Assembly (NCBI GenBank): GCA_016190375.1
Contig: JACPQR010000068.1
Span: 1 to 63,481 of the forward strand
Source: Deltaproteobacteria bacterium
GTDB lineage: Bacteria; Myxococcota_A; Polyangia; JACPQR01
DNA length: 63,481 nt
Direction: 5' to 3'
Shown: positions 26,729 through 34,595 of the stretch, piece by piece
How positions within the stretch are numbered: position 1 is the stretch's first letter
Layout of the letters: the number at the start of each line of letters is the position of its first letter
The notes under the pieces: generated by a model
The model's input: the letters and a program-made list of their open reading frames with translations, nothing else
Database searches by the model: none
What the model was told of the DNA's origin: nothing
Program-made: the position numbers and the translations under genes

Positions 26729-28273
26729 TCAGTACGCGAGGGCGCAGCCGTCCTTGCGCGGGTCGGAGGACGCAGAGAGCGCGGCGCCTTCCATTCGGGC
26801 GACGACCTGGCCCCCGCCGAAGACGTGCTCTGCGCGGGCGACCTCGTGTCCCCTGACGGACAGAGCGTCGCGAACGACGTCGGGCGTCCCGTCCTCGACG
26901 AGGACACGGGCGCCCTCGGTCCAGCGGAAGCGCGGAGCTTCCAGGGCGCGCTGCCAGTCGAGGCCGTGGTCGACGACGTGCGAGACGACCTGGACGTGTC
27001 CCTGTGCCTGCATGGCTCCGCCCATCACCCCGAACGCCGCCCGTGGAACGCCGTCGGAGTCGAGGAGCATCGCGGGGATGATCGTGTGCAGCGGGCGCTT
27101 GCGGGGACCAGGGGCGTTCGGATGGTCGCCCACGGGCGCGAAGCCGAACGCGCGGTTCTGCAGCACCACTCCCGTCGACCCCGCGACCACTCCGCTGCCG
27201 AAGCCGTAGTAGAGGCTCGCGATCAACGAGACCAGGTTCCCCTCCGCGTCGGCGGTCGCCAGGTAGACGGTGCCCGACTGCGCGATCCGAGAGCGTGGTG
27301 CCGGGTCGGCGCGCCACGGGTCGATTGATCGTGCGTGAGCCGCGACGGGGGCGTCGTCCAGGAGGTCCCGCGCGCCCAGAGTCATGGATGCTGGATCCGA
27401 GACATGGGCGTCGCGCTCGGCCATCGCTCGCTTGACCGCCTCGATCCGGAGGTGCCACGCGAGCGGATCGTCCCACCCCCGACCGAACAGGTCGAAGCGC
27501 TCGAGGATCCTCAGCGCGACGAGGGCCGCCACTCCCTGGCCCGGCGGCGGCAGCTCCGCGACCCGCACGCCGCGGTACCGCGCGTCGAGCGGATCGACCC
27601 ACGCGCCGCGGTGCTCTGCGAGGTCCTCCGGGGTGAGGACTCCGCCGGCCTCCCGCACGGCCCGCGCGATCTCGTGGGCGAGCGCGCCGCGATACATCTC
27701 TTCGCGGCCGCCGCGCGCGACTCGCTCCATCGTCGACGCGAGAAGGGGCAGGCGGACGGTCTCACCCTCGCGCGGGGCCGGTCCCTGCCAGCTCGCGAAG
27801 GGCCGTGCCGTCGCCCAGGACCGGGCCACGACCTCGCTGGCCGCAAATCCCGCGCGCGCGATGCGGATCGCCGGGGCGAGGCAGTCGGCGAGTGTCCGTG
27901 TTCCGAGCCGGGTGAGCAGCGCCGCGTATGCGTCGATCGCGCCCGGCACCGTGATGGACAGGGGACCCCGCTCCGGAATGCGGTCGAGGCCGTGGCCCGC
28001 GAGGAGCCCGGGCGTCAGCCCGGCGGGCGACGCGCCGTTTCCCGCGTATCCCACCAGGCGGCGCTCGGCAGCGGACCAGAGAAGCGCGAAGGCATCCCCC
28101 CCGATCCCGACGCTCATCGGCTCCACGACACCGAGTACGAGCGCGGCAGTGACGGCCGCATCAATCGCGTTCCCACCCGATCGCAGGACCTCGATCGCCT
28201 CGAGCGACGCGAGAGGATGGCTCGTGGCGACGGCACCCGCGAGCCCGAGCGCGGCGGATCGAGTCCGGAGCAC
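26729..28273 (-). CDS. ggt: Gamma-glutamyltransferase family protein
   Basis: 514 residues. An Ntn-hydrolase that self-cleaves before a Thr; here SGTVYLATADAEGNLVSL supplies that nucleophile Thr. GGNAIDAAVTAALVLGVVEP and GIGGDAF belong to the large subunit; GPRKRPLHTIIPAML and GGAMQAQGHVQV to the small one. No signal peptide is seen, so it may be cytoplasmic, as in gamma-glutamyl acylase-like relatives. The GTG start is 6 nt after a TATTTT -10 element located just after the upstream gene's stop. Confidence 0.85.
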   Translation of the reverse strand: MLRTRSAALGLAGAVATSHPLASLEAIEVLRSGGNAIDAAVTAALVLGVVEPMSVGIGGDAFALLWSAAERRLVGYAGNGASPAGLTPGLLAGHGLDRIPERGPLSITVPGAIDAYAALLTRLGTRTLADCLAPAIRIARAGFAASEVVARSWATARPFASWQGPAPREGETVRLPLLASTMERVARGGREEMYRGALAHEIARAVREAGGVLTPEDLAEHRGAWVDPLDARYRGVRVAELPPPGQGVAALVALRILERFDLFGRGWDDPLAWHLRIEAVKRAMAERDAHVSDPASMTLGARDLLDDAPVAAHARSIDPWRADPAPRSRIAQSGTVYLATADAEGNLVSLIASLYYGFGSGVVAGSTGVVLQNRAFGFAPVGDHPNAPGPRKRPLHTIIPAMLLDSDGVPRAAFGVMGGAMQAQGHVQVVSHVVDHGLDWQRALEAPRFRWTEGARVLVEDGTPDVVRDALSVRGHEVARAEHVFGGGQVVARMEGAALSASSDPRKDGCALAY

Positions 28274-28279
28274 GCAAGG

Positions 28280-28285
28280 AAAATA
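28280..28285 (-). promoter_or_regulatory. -10 element of a leaderless promoter for ggt
   Basis: TATTTT on the minus strand ends 6 nt before the GTG at 28273, immediately after the stop of the fusion flavoprotein gene. Confidence 0.45.
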
Positions 28286-31200
28286 TCAGACCCTGGGCAG
28301 CTCGGCGCGCGACAACAGATGATCGAGCCAGAGATTGGTCAACTTCTCCTGGACGCTGTTCGTCTTCAGGCGGGTCGCCAGGTTGCGCCAGTCCACCCGG
28401 TCGAGCGGCTGGTCCTGGGAGAAGCAGGTGAAGACGAAGGACTCCTCGCCAGTCCGGGGGTCACGGTGCTTCTGCAGGCACTGCGCGCAGACCTCCTTCA
28501 TCATGCACTGCATCGTCGAGTTGATGCTCCCGATGCCGACGTGGCAGGGATCGAGGTGGGGCCCGAGCACCCCGTGGCGCGCTCGCGCCACGGCCGCCAT
28601 CATCCGGTCGCTCCCGATCGCGATGATTCGGGCGGCACGACCGAGCGGGATCGCAGGCTCCCCGAGCTTCCCCTCGGCGTACGCGAGCATGGCCTCGACC
28701 ACGTTCCCGACGATGGTACGGTCCTGGGGCCGGCGCGGCGCGATGGGTGGCCCGACGTCGACCGACCAGACGAGCTGATCGCTCGCTTGCTCGATGTCGT
28801 CCACGTGGTAGACGTCGTCGGGCCTCTTGTAGCCCGCGAAGTACAGGACGCGGCACCCGTTGTTCCTCAGCGCACGGCCGATCGAGAAGAGGACGGCGTT
28901 GCCCAGCCCTCCGCCGACCAGCACCACGTCCTCGCCCCGGGGAATCTCGGTGGGTGCGCCGGTCGGTCCCATCAGAACGACGGGCTCGCCTGGGCGCAGC
29001 GCCGCGCACAGACGCGAGGAACCCCCCATCTCGAGGACGATGAGAGCAACCAGGCCCTTCTCGACGTCGACCCACGCGCCCGTGAGCGCGATGCCTTCCA
29101 TGGTCAGGGCACGCCCGGCGACTCGCGGCGCGGTCGCCTCGAAGTTCTGCAGCCGGTAGAACTGGCCCGGCTGGAAACGGCGCGCCGCGGCCGGGGCACG
29201 CACCACGACCTCGACGATGCTCGGAGTGAGCCGGATGACCTCGACGACGCGGGCCGACAGGTCATCGTCGAGCCGCTCGGCGAGCCGAGCCCACCGGGTG
29301 TCTCGCCCCGGCTGGCCCGACGGGTCGAGACCCTCCGTGTCGTCGTCGAAGAGCCGCCGTATCTCGAAGGACCCGTCACGCGCGCTCGCCATCGCCTTGA
29401 CGACGCTGCCCGCGTACCTCGGGTGGTTGTCGCCGTAGAAGGTGACGTGGTGGCATCCGTCGTCGAACGAGGTGAAGAACCCGTTGCCATCCTGCGCCGG
29501 GACGAGCCGGCGGGACCCATCCGGCGCCTCTTCCATGCGATGCGCCTGGAAGAACTGGCCGCGCGCGTCGAGCCTGAACGTGCCGGGATGCTCCCTCTCG
29601 TACACGACGTTCGGGCTCGTGCCGGCGGCGACGAGGACTGCCCTTGCGGGCAGCTCGATCGTCTCGCCCGTGCCGACGAGCTTGCCCTCGCGCAGTGCCT
29701 GCCGCTCGAGCCTCAGCGAGCGGACGGCGCCCCACTCGTCGGGGACGATCTCGGTCGGGCTCGCGAGCTCGAGGAACCTCACGCCCTCCTCGAGGCCCTT
29801 GATGATCTCCTCGTGGTTGAGCCGGTAGGCAGGCGACTCCTTCATCGTGCGGCGGTAGGCGATGGTCACGCCGCCCCAGGAGGCGAGAAGCTCCTGCAGG
29901 CGGGGCGCGCGACCCTCGCGACGGGCACGTTCCTTCTCTGCGCGGATCTGGCGGCCGTGCCCGAGCAACTCCTCTGCGAGCTCCCTCTCCTCCGCGTCGT
30001 AGGTCGAGGCGAGCCGAGCCTCGCCGACGGCCTCCCACCGCGCCAGGAACCTCTCGGCCTGCACGACGTAGTACGCGAGCGCCTCGGTCGCGGCGTCGAT
30101 TGCCGTCAGCCCTCCGCCGATGACGACGGCCGGCAAGCGAAGCTGGAGGTTCGCCAGGCTGTCCACGCGCGACGCGCCCGTGAGCTGCAGCGCCATCAGG
30201 AAGTCGCTCGCCTTGCGCACGCCCCGCGCGAGGTTGTTCTTCATCGGCACGATCGTCGGCTTTCCCGCGCCGGCGGCGATCGCGACGTGGTCGAAGCCCA
30301 ACTGCCAGGCGTCGTCCAGCGTGAGGGTCCCGCCGAAGCGGACTCCTCCGAAGATCCTGAAGGTCCGGTGGCGCGCGAGGACGATGTGGAGGACCGTGAG
30401 GAAGTTCTTGTCCCACCGCGCCGTGATCCCGTACTCGGCGACGCCGCCGAACCCCGCGAGGACGCGCTCGTCGAGCTCGCGCCTCACTTCGGCGGCGAAG
30501 TCGCGGATCGGTCTCGGCAGGAGCGAGTCCGACGGCCGACCGACCCAGGCCTCGGGGAGCGGCTCGATCTTGAGCCCGTCGATGCCCACGACGCCGAAGC
30601 CGTACCTGACGAGATGCTGTGCGAGCGTGTAACCCGCGGGTCCGAGACCGACGACCAGGACGTTCTTGCCGTTGTACGGGAGGCAAAACGGCCGCCGCAC
30701 GTCGAGCGGGTTCCACCGCGTGAGGAGCGAGTAGACCTCGAGCCCCCAGGGCATCGCGAGGACGTCCGTCAGGACGGCGGTCTCGATCTGCGGGATGTCG
30801 ACCGGGTCCTGCCTCTGGTAGACGCAGGCCTTCATGCAGTCATTGCAGATCCGATGGCCGGTGCCGGGGAGCATCGGGTTGTCGATCATCGCGGTGGCGA
30901 GCGCCGCCAGCGAGTCGCCGTCCTGGCGGAGCGCGTTCATCTCGCCGATCTTCTCGTCCAGCGGACAGCCGGCGAGAGGGATCCCGAGCGGGTTCGGGCG
31001 GACGCTGCCGTCCTTGTGCCGCAGGCCCTTGGAGCAGGAGTCCTTGTCGCGCTCGTGGCACAGCACGCAGTAGTCGAGCTCCCACTGGAGGTTCCTCGCG
31101 TCCATGCGCGGGTCGGTGAGCTTGAAGTCACCCCGCTGGCGGCGGCGTTCGACAGGGCCGGCCAATAGCTCCGGGAGCTGCGGATCGGGCCGGAGGTGCC

Positions 31201-31939
31201 TGACCAGCGCCTCATGGTCCAGAGGCCGGGCGGCCCGCGCCGAGATCCAGCCTGCAAGGCGGTCGGGACGCGAGGCCAGCCACGTCTCGATCGCGTCCTG
31301 CAGCGCCGCGACGAAGCGGCCGGGCGCCTCCTCCGCGCATGCCGCATCGCCGCCCAGTGCCTCGCGCAGGCGTCGCAGCTCCCCGGCGGCGGCCGGGCGG
31401 AGCTCCCCCGAACGCCTGACCTCGGCTTCGAGGTCGTGGAGCGCCAAGGCCCGGGGTGCGACGTCGGACTCCTCCAGGGTCGCACCCTCGGCAACGGCCT
31501 CGAGGACTCGCAGGGCGCGCGTCTCGATCGCCTCGATGTCGGCGCTTCCAGGAGGAGGGGCCCGCTTGAGGACCCTGCGCCGCACGATCTCCTTTCCGAA
31601 ACGCTGGATCACTGCCTCCGCGCCGACGCGGCGGAGCAGCAGCGCCTGCTCTGCCTGGATGCCGAACAGGCGGCCGAGGAAGCGCGAGAGGTGTGGGGCC
31701 GTGCGCACGATGAGCGTGGAGGTATCGACCGGGCCTCGCGAGTCCGGGTCGGCCGTCCATGCCGAGTAGGCATCGGCGAGGCCGGGATCGTCCTCGCGGA
31801 AAATGGCGACGAAGCGCTCGTACAACCGGCGCAGGCCCTCCGGAAGGAAGAGGTCGCGGTAGCGAAAGCCCCATCCCAGGGCAAGGTCTCGATCGCGGTC
31901 GCTGCAGGACGCCGGGGCTTCCATGGCTGGCTCGGGCAC
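28286..31939 (-). CDS. Nfn-like fusion flavoprotein (GltD-type plus PyrK/FNR-type modules)
   Basis: 1217 residues. About 290 helical residues of unknown role come first. A Cys-rich iron-sulfur region follows (YCVLCHERDKDSC, then ICNDCMKACVY near 365). A GltD-like FAD/NAD(P) module has VVGLGPAGYTLAQ near 430 and VIGGGLTAIDAATEA near 610. A ferredoxin-reductase-type module starts near 895 (FQPGQFYRLQNF, VLVGGGLGNAVLFSIG), and a PyrK/NfnA-like 2Fe-2S site has CMMKEVCAQC with a distal FVFTC. This is the NfnB plus NfnA architecture in one chain, so electron transfer between NAD(P)H and ferredoxin is likely; bifurcation is inference. GTG start with TATCCA 10 nt upstream; an ATG at 31924 is the alternative. 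Confidence 0.8.
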   Translation of the reverse strand: MPEPAMEAPASCSDRDRDLALGWGFRYRDLFLPEGLRRLYERFVAIFREDDPGLADAYSAWTADPDSRGPVDTSTLIVRTAPHLSRFLGRLFGIQAEQALLLRRVGAEAVIQRFGKEIVRRRVLKRAPPPGSADIEAIETRALRVLEAVAEGATLEESDVAPRALALHDLEAEVRRSGELRPAAAGELRRLREALGGDAACAEEAPGRFVAALQDAIETWLASRPDRLAGWISARAARPLDHEALVRHLRPDPQLPELLAGPVERRRQRGDFKLTDPRMDARNLQWELDYCVLCHERDKDSCSKGLRHKDGSVRPNPLGIPLAGCPLDEKIGEMNALRQDGDSLAALATAMIDNPMLPGTGHRICNDCMKACVYQRQDPVDIPQIETAVLTDVLAMPWGLEVYSLLTRWNPLDVRRPFCLPYNGKNVLVVGLGPAGYTLAQHLVRYGFGVVGIDGLKIEPLPEAWVGRPSDSLLPRPIRDFAAEVRRELDERVLAGFGGVAEYGITARWDKNFLTVLHIVLARHRTFRIFGGVRFGGTLTLDDAWQLGFDHVAIAAGAGKPTIVPMKNNLARGVRKASDFLMALQLTGASRVDSLANLQLRLPAVVIGGGLTAIDAATEALAYYVVQAERFLARWEAVGEARLASTYDAEERELAEELLGHGRQIRAEKERARREGRAPRLQELLASWGGVTIAYRRTMKESPAYRLNHEEIIKGLEEGVRFLELASPTEIVPDEWGAVRSLRLERQALREGKLVGTGETIELPARAVLVAAGTSPNVVYEREHPGTFRLDARGQFFQAHRMEEAPDGSRRLVPAQDGNGFFTSFDDGCHHVTFYGDNHPRYAGSVVKAMASARDGSFEIRRLFDDDTEGLDPSGQPGRDTRWARLAERLDDDLSARVVEVIRLTPSIVEVVVRAPAAARRFQPGQFYRLQNFEATAPRVAGRALTMEGIALTGAWVDVEKGLVALIVLEMGGSSRLCAALRPGEPVVLMGPTGAPTEIPRGEDVVLVGGGLGNAVLFSIGRALRNNGCRVLYFAGYKRPDDVYHVDDIEQASDQLVWSVDVGPPIAPRRPQDRTIVGNVVEAMLAYAEGKLGEPAIPLGRAARIIAIGSDRMMAAVARARHGVLGPHLDPCHVGIGSINSTMQCMMKEVCAQCLQKHRDPRTGEESFVFTCFSQDQPLDRVDWRNLATRLKTNSVQEKLTNLWLDHLLSRAELPRV

Positions 31940-31993
31940 GTGACGGGGCTGGATACCCTTCGTGTAGAGCGCTGCAGCCGCTCTGTCCAGCTC

Positions 31994-32647
31994 CTACGAG
32001 AACCTGAACGCCGACGGACAGACGGGTGCGCAGGCGCAGAGATCGCACTTCGGCTTGCGGGCCGTGCAGGTGTAGCGGCCGTGCAGGACGAGGCGGTGGC
32101 CCAGATCGATCCATTCGCTCTCGTCGAACAGGACCATCAGGTCCTGCTCGATCTTCAGGGGGTCCTGGTGCCGGGTCAGCCCCAGGCGCTCCGCGACCCT
32201 CGTCACGTGCACGTCCACGACGACCCCCGAGGCGACGCCGTAGGCCGTGCCGAGGACGACGTTGGCGGTCTTGCGCGCGACTCCCCGGAGCTTGGTCAGC
32301 TCCCCCATCGTGCGGGGCACCACGCCTCCATGGCGCTGGGCGATGGCGCTCGAGACCTCGCGGATCGCCTTCGTCTTCTGCCTGAAGAAGCCAGTGGAGT
32401 GGACGAGCTTCTCGACCGCCGGCTGCGGCGCAGCCGCCAGCGCCCGTGGCGTCGGGTATCGCGCGAAGAGGACCGGCGTGACCTTGTTGACGCCGCGATC
32501 GGTGGACCGGGCCGACAGGATCGTCGCCACGAGGAGCTCCCAGGCGTTCCGATGGACGAGCTCGCAGCGGGGCTCGGGCACCTGCTCCCTCAGGGCGGCA
32601 AGGACCTCGCGGGCGTGAGCCAGCTTCTTCGGCGAAGGACGTGCCAT
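31994..32647 (-). CDS. nth: Endonuclease III
   Basis: 217 residues. DNA glycosylase/AP lyase for oxidised pyrimidines. The helix-hairpin-helix LRGVARKTANVVLG carries the catalytic Lys, VVVDVHVTR carries the catalytic Asp, and the 4Fe-4S loop CTARKPKCDLCACAPVC is complete. The ATG at 32647 lies 19 nt after the stop of the upstream hydrolase, so the two may be co-transcribed. Confidence 0.93.
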   Translation of the reverse strand: MARPSPKKLAHAREVLAALREQVPEPRCELVHRNAWELLVATILSARSTDRGVNKVTPVLFARYPTPRALAAAPQPAVEKLVHSTGFFRQKTKAIREVSSAIAQRHGGVVPRTMGELTKLRGVARKTANVVLGTAYGVASGVVVDVHVTRVAERLGLTRHQDPLKIEQDLMVLFDESEWIDLGHRLVLHGRYTCTARKPKCDLCACAPVCPSAFRFS

Positions 32648-32666
32648 CGGCCCGGGCCTATCATTT

Positions 32667-33761
32667 CTAGAGGGGAGTCGCACGCTCCTCGAGCCAGGCC
32701 CTGATGACCGGGTAGACCTCCGTCGGGGCGCCCCGGCCGAAGACGAGGTCGCCGTGTCCGTAGTCCTCGCCGTCGCCGCGCTCGCGGCCGAAGATCACCA
32801 GGCTCTTGTCGCTCGAGCCCGCGAGCTCGTGGGCGAGCGTCACCGATGGGGGCGGGGCGAGCCGGTCGCAGCTTCCTCCCGCGCACAGGATCGGCGTCGT
32901 GATCGTGCCGAGCCCCTCCCGGTAGTCCCGCTCGCCGTCGAACGAACGGAATGTGCCCGTCGTGACCCAGTCGCGAAACTGGAGCAGGGTCTTGCGACCC
33001 ATGGCGCTCAGCAGCGTGACGACGAGCTGCCGCTGCACCGAGGGGGCGATGTGCCTGGTATTGGCGATCACGTCCGAGAAGGGCAGCCTCACCCAGCCTA
33101 CGAAGGGCGCGAGGATGGTCGCGACGAGCTCGTAGCGGAATGCGTAGGGGGCGGCGAGGAGCGCGCCGGCGCCCATCGCGGTCCTCATGAGCCACGTCCT
33201 CTCGAACGAGACCGGCGACCCGAGCGTGACGAGCCCGTCGAGCAACGCCGCACCCGGGCCCTGCGCGACGCCATAGCCCACGAGGCCACCCATCGAATGC
33301 CCGATCCAGAACGCACTCGACGCACCCGTTTCCGCGAGCGCGTGCCCGAGGAGAGCAGGCCCGTCCTGGTCGATGTGGTCGTCGACGCAGAACGCGGCCC
33401 CGTTCCTTCCGGCCGGCGGCCGACGCGACCCCCGCGTGCCGCGCCACTCGACGACGAAGCAGTCGAACCCCGCGTCGGCGAGGAAGTGGGAGACGGAGTA
33501 CGGCGGCTCGAAGTCGAAGTTGCGGCGGTTCGACGCCAGGCCATGGCAAAGCACGACGGGCTGCACCCACCGCCGGCGTCCGGCGGGCCGTCTGTACACC
33601 GCGATCTCCCAGCCGTCCGCGCAACGCACCATCGTCCGCTCGGGCCGCGGCCTCCCGAGGCGATAGGTCCGCCGCACCAGCCAGCGCCAGACCGCCAGGG
33701 TCGCCGCCACGACGGCCGCAAGTGCGAGCCAGAGGGCGAGGTCCGGGAGCGAACGGAGCAC
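32667..33761 (-). CDS. Membrane-anchored alpha/beta hydrolase
   Basis: 364 residues. One N-terminal membrane segment (ALWLALAAVVAATLAVW). The alpha/beta hydrolase core follows: oxyanion region LCHGLASNRRNF, nucleophile GHSMGG, an acid in GGSCDRLAPP and the His in YGHGDLVFG. This resembles lipase/esterase or polyhydroxyalkanoate-type hydrolases; the substrate is unknown. The GTG start is 7 nt after TATCTA, again a leaderless layout. Confidence 0.8.
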   Translation of the reverse strand: MLRSLPDLALWLALAAVVAATLAVWRWLVRRTYRLGRPRPERTMVRCADGWEIAVYRRPAGRRRWVQPVVLCHGLASNRRNFDFEPPYSVSHFLADAGFDCFVVEWRGTRGSRRPPAGRNGAAFCVDDHIDQDGPALLGHALAETGASSAFWIGHSMGGLVGYGVAQGPGAALLDGLVTLGSPVSFERTWLMRTAMGAGALLAAPYAFRYELVATILAPFVGWVRLPFSDVIANTRHIAPSVQRQLVVTLLSAMGRKTLLQFRDWVTTGTFRSFDGERDYREGLGTITTPILCAGGSCDRLAPPPSVTLAHELAGSSDKSLVIFGRERGDGEDYGHGDLVFGRGAPTEVYPVIRAWLEERATPL

Positions 33762-33768
33762 TGCCCGA

Positions 33769-33774
33769 TAGATA
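33769..33774 (-). promoter_or_regulatory. -10-like element for the alpha/beta hydrolase gene
   Basis: TATCTA on the minus strand ends 7 nt before the GTG at 33761. Confidence 0.35.
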
Positions 33775-33799
33775 GCAGGTCTCGCTCAGTCCATCCTGA

Positions 33800-34594
33800 C
33801 TAGCGTCCGGAAAAGCGGGGGGCGCGGGACTCCCTGAATGCCCTGGCGGCCTCCAGGAGGTCCTGCGACGCGAACGTTGCCGCCTGCTCGCGGGCTTCGC
33901 GCAGGATGGCGTCCTCGATCTGGGGCAAGAGCGAGTGGAGCAGGGTCTCTTTGCACCGGACCACGGCGATCGGGCCGGCGCTCGCGATCCGCTCGGCGGT
34001 CGCGGCGGCCAGGGCGTCGAGCTCCGCCGCGGGGACCGAGCGGTTGACCAGCCCGATCGCCTCGGCCTCTTCGCCGGTGATCGACGCGCCGGTCAGGAGG
34101 AGCTCCGCCGCGCGCGCGGCGCCGACCAGCCGCGGCAAGAGCACGGTCGCGGCCATCCCGGGGTGCAGCCCGATCCGGACGAAGCTCGCGCCGAGCCGGG
34201 CGTCGTGGGCTGCGTACCTCAGGTCGCAGGCCGCCGCGAAGCACAGGCCCGCGCCGATCGCAGGGCCATGCAGGACCGCGATCGTCGGCACCTTCACTCG
34301 CAGGATCGAGAGGAACCTGCCGTAGAACTGCACCATCGCCGCGCGGTTCTCCTCCTGGGTCCTCGAGGCGGCCGCCTCGATGAGCTCGAAGTCGCCACCG
34401 GACGAGAAGGAGCGCCCCTCGCCGCGCACGAGGAGCGCCCGGACGTCTTCGTCTGCGTCGACGGCGCCCAGAGCCTCGACGACCTCCTCGCTCATCTGGA
34501 GGTTCATCGCGTTCAGGCGGTCCGGCCTGCAGAGCCAGAGAGTGGCGATGCGGCCCTTCTCGAGTCGGATCGTCTGCGTGGAGGGTTCCGTCAT
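33800..34594 (-). CDS. Enoyl-CoA hydratase/isomerase family protein
   Basis: 264 residues of the crotonase fold. CoA/oxyanion motifs are RSFSSGGDFEL and HGPAIGAGLCFAAACDLRYA, then RIGLHPGMAATVLLPRLVG. The second catalytic Glu of true hydratases (usually in a PExGL motif) is replaced by the IGLHPG stretch, so isomerase or another crotonase activity is possible. Start ATG 34594 lies one base after the ppk1 stop, so they are co-transcribed. Confidence 0.85.
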   Translation of the reverse strand: MTEPSTQTIRLEKGRIATLWLCRPDRLNAMNLQMSEEVVEALGAVDADEDVRALLVRGEGRSFSSGGDFELIEAAASRTQEENRAAMVQFYGRFLSILRVKVPTIAVLHGPAIGAGLCFAAACDLRYAAHDARLGASFVRIGLHPGMAATVLLPRLVGAARAAELLLTGASITGEEAEAIGLVNRSVPAAELDALAAATAERIASAGPIAVVRCKETLLHSLLPQIEDAILREAREQAATFASQDLLEAARAFRESRAPRFSGR

Positions 34595-34595
34595 G

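Noticed and set aside
27335..31168. Plus-strand open frame of 1277 codons opposite the ggt and fusion flavoprotein genes
   Set aside because: It lies antisense to two genes with clear motifs and has an Arg/Asp/Glu-rich, low-hydrophobicity composition typical of GC-rich shadows.
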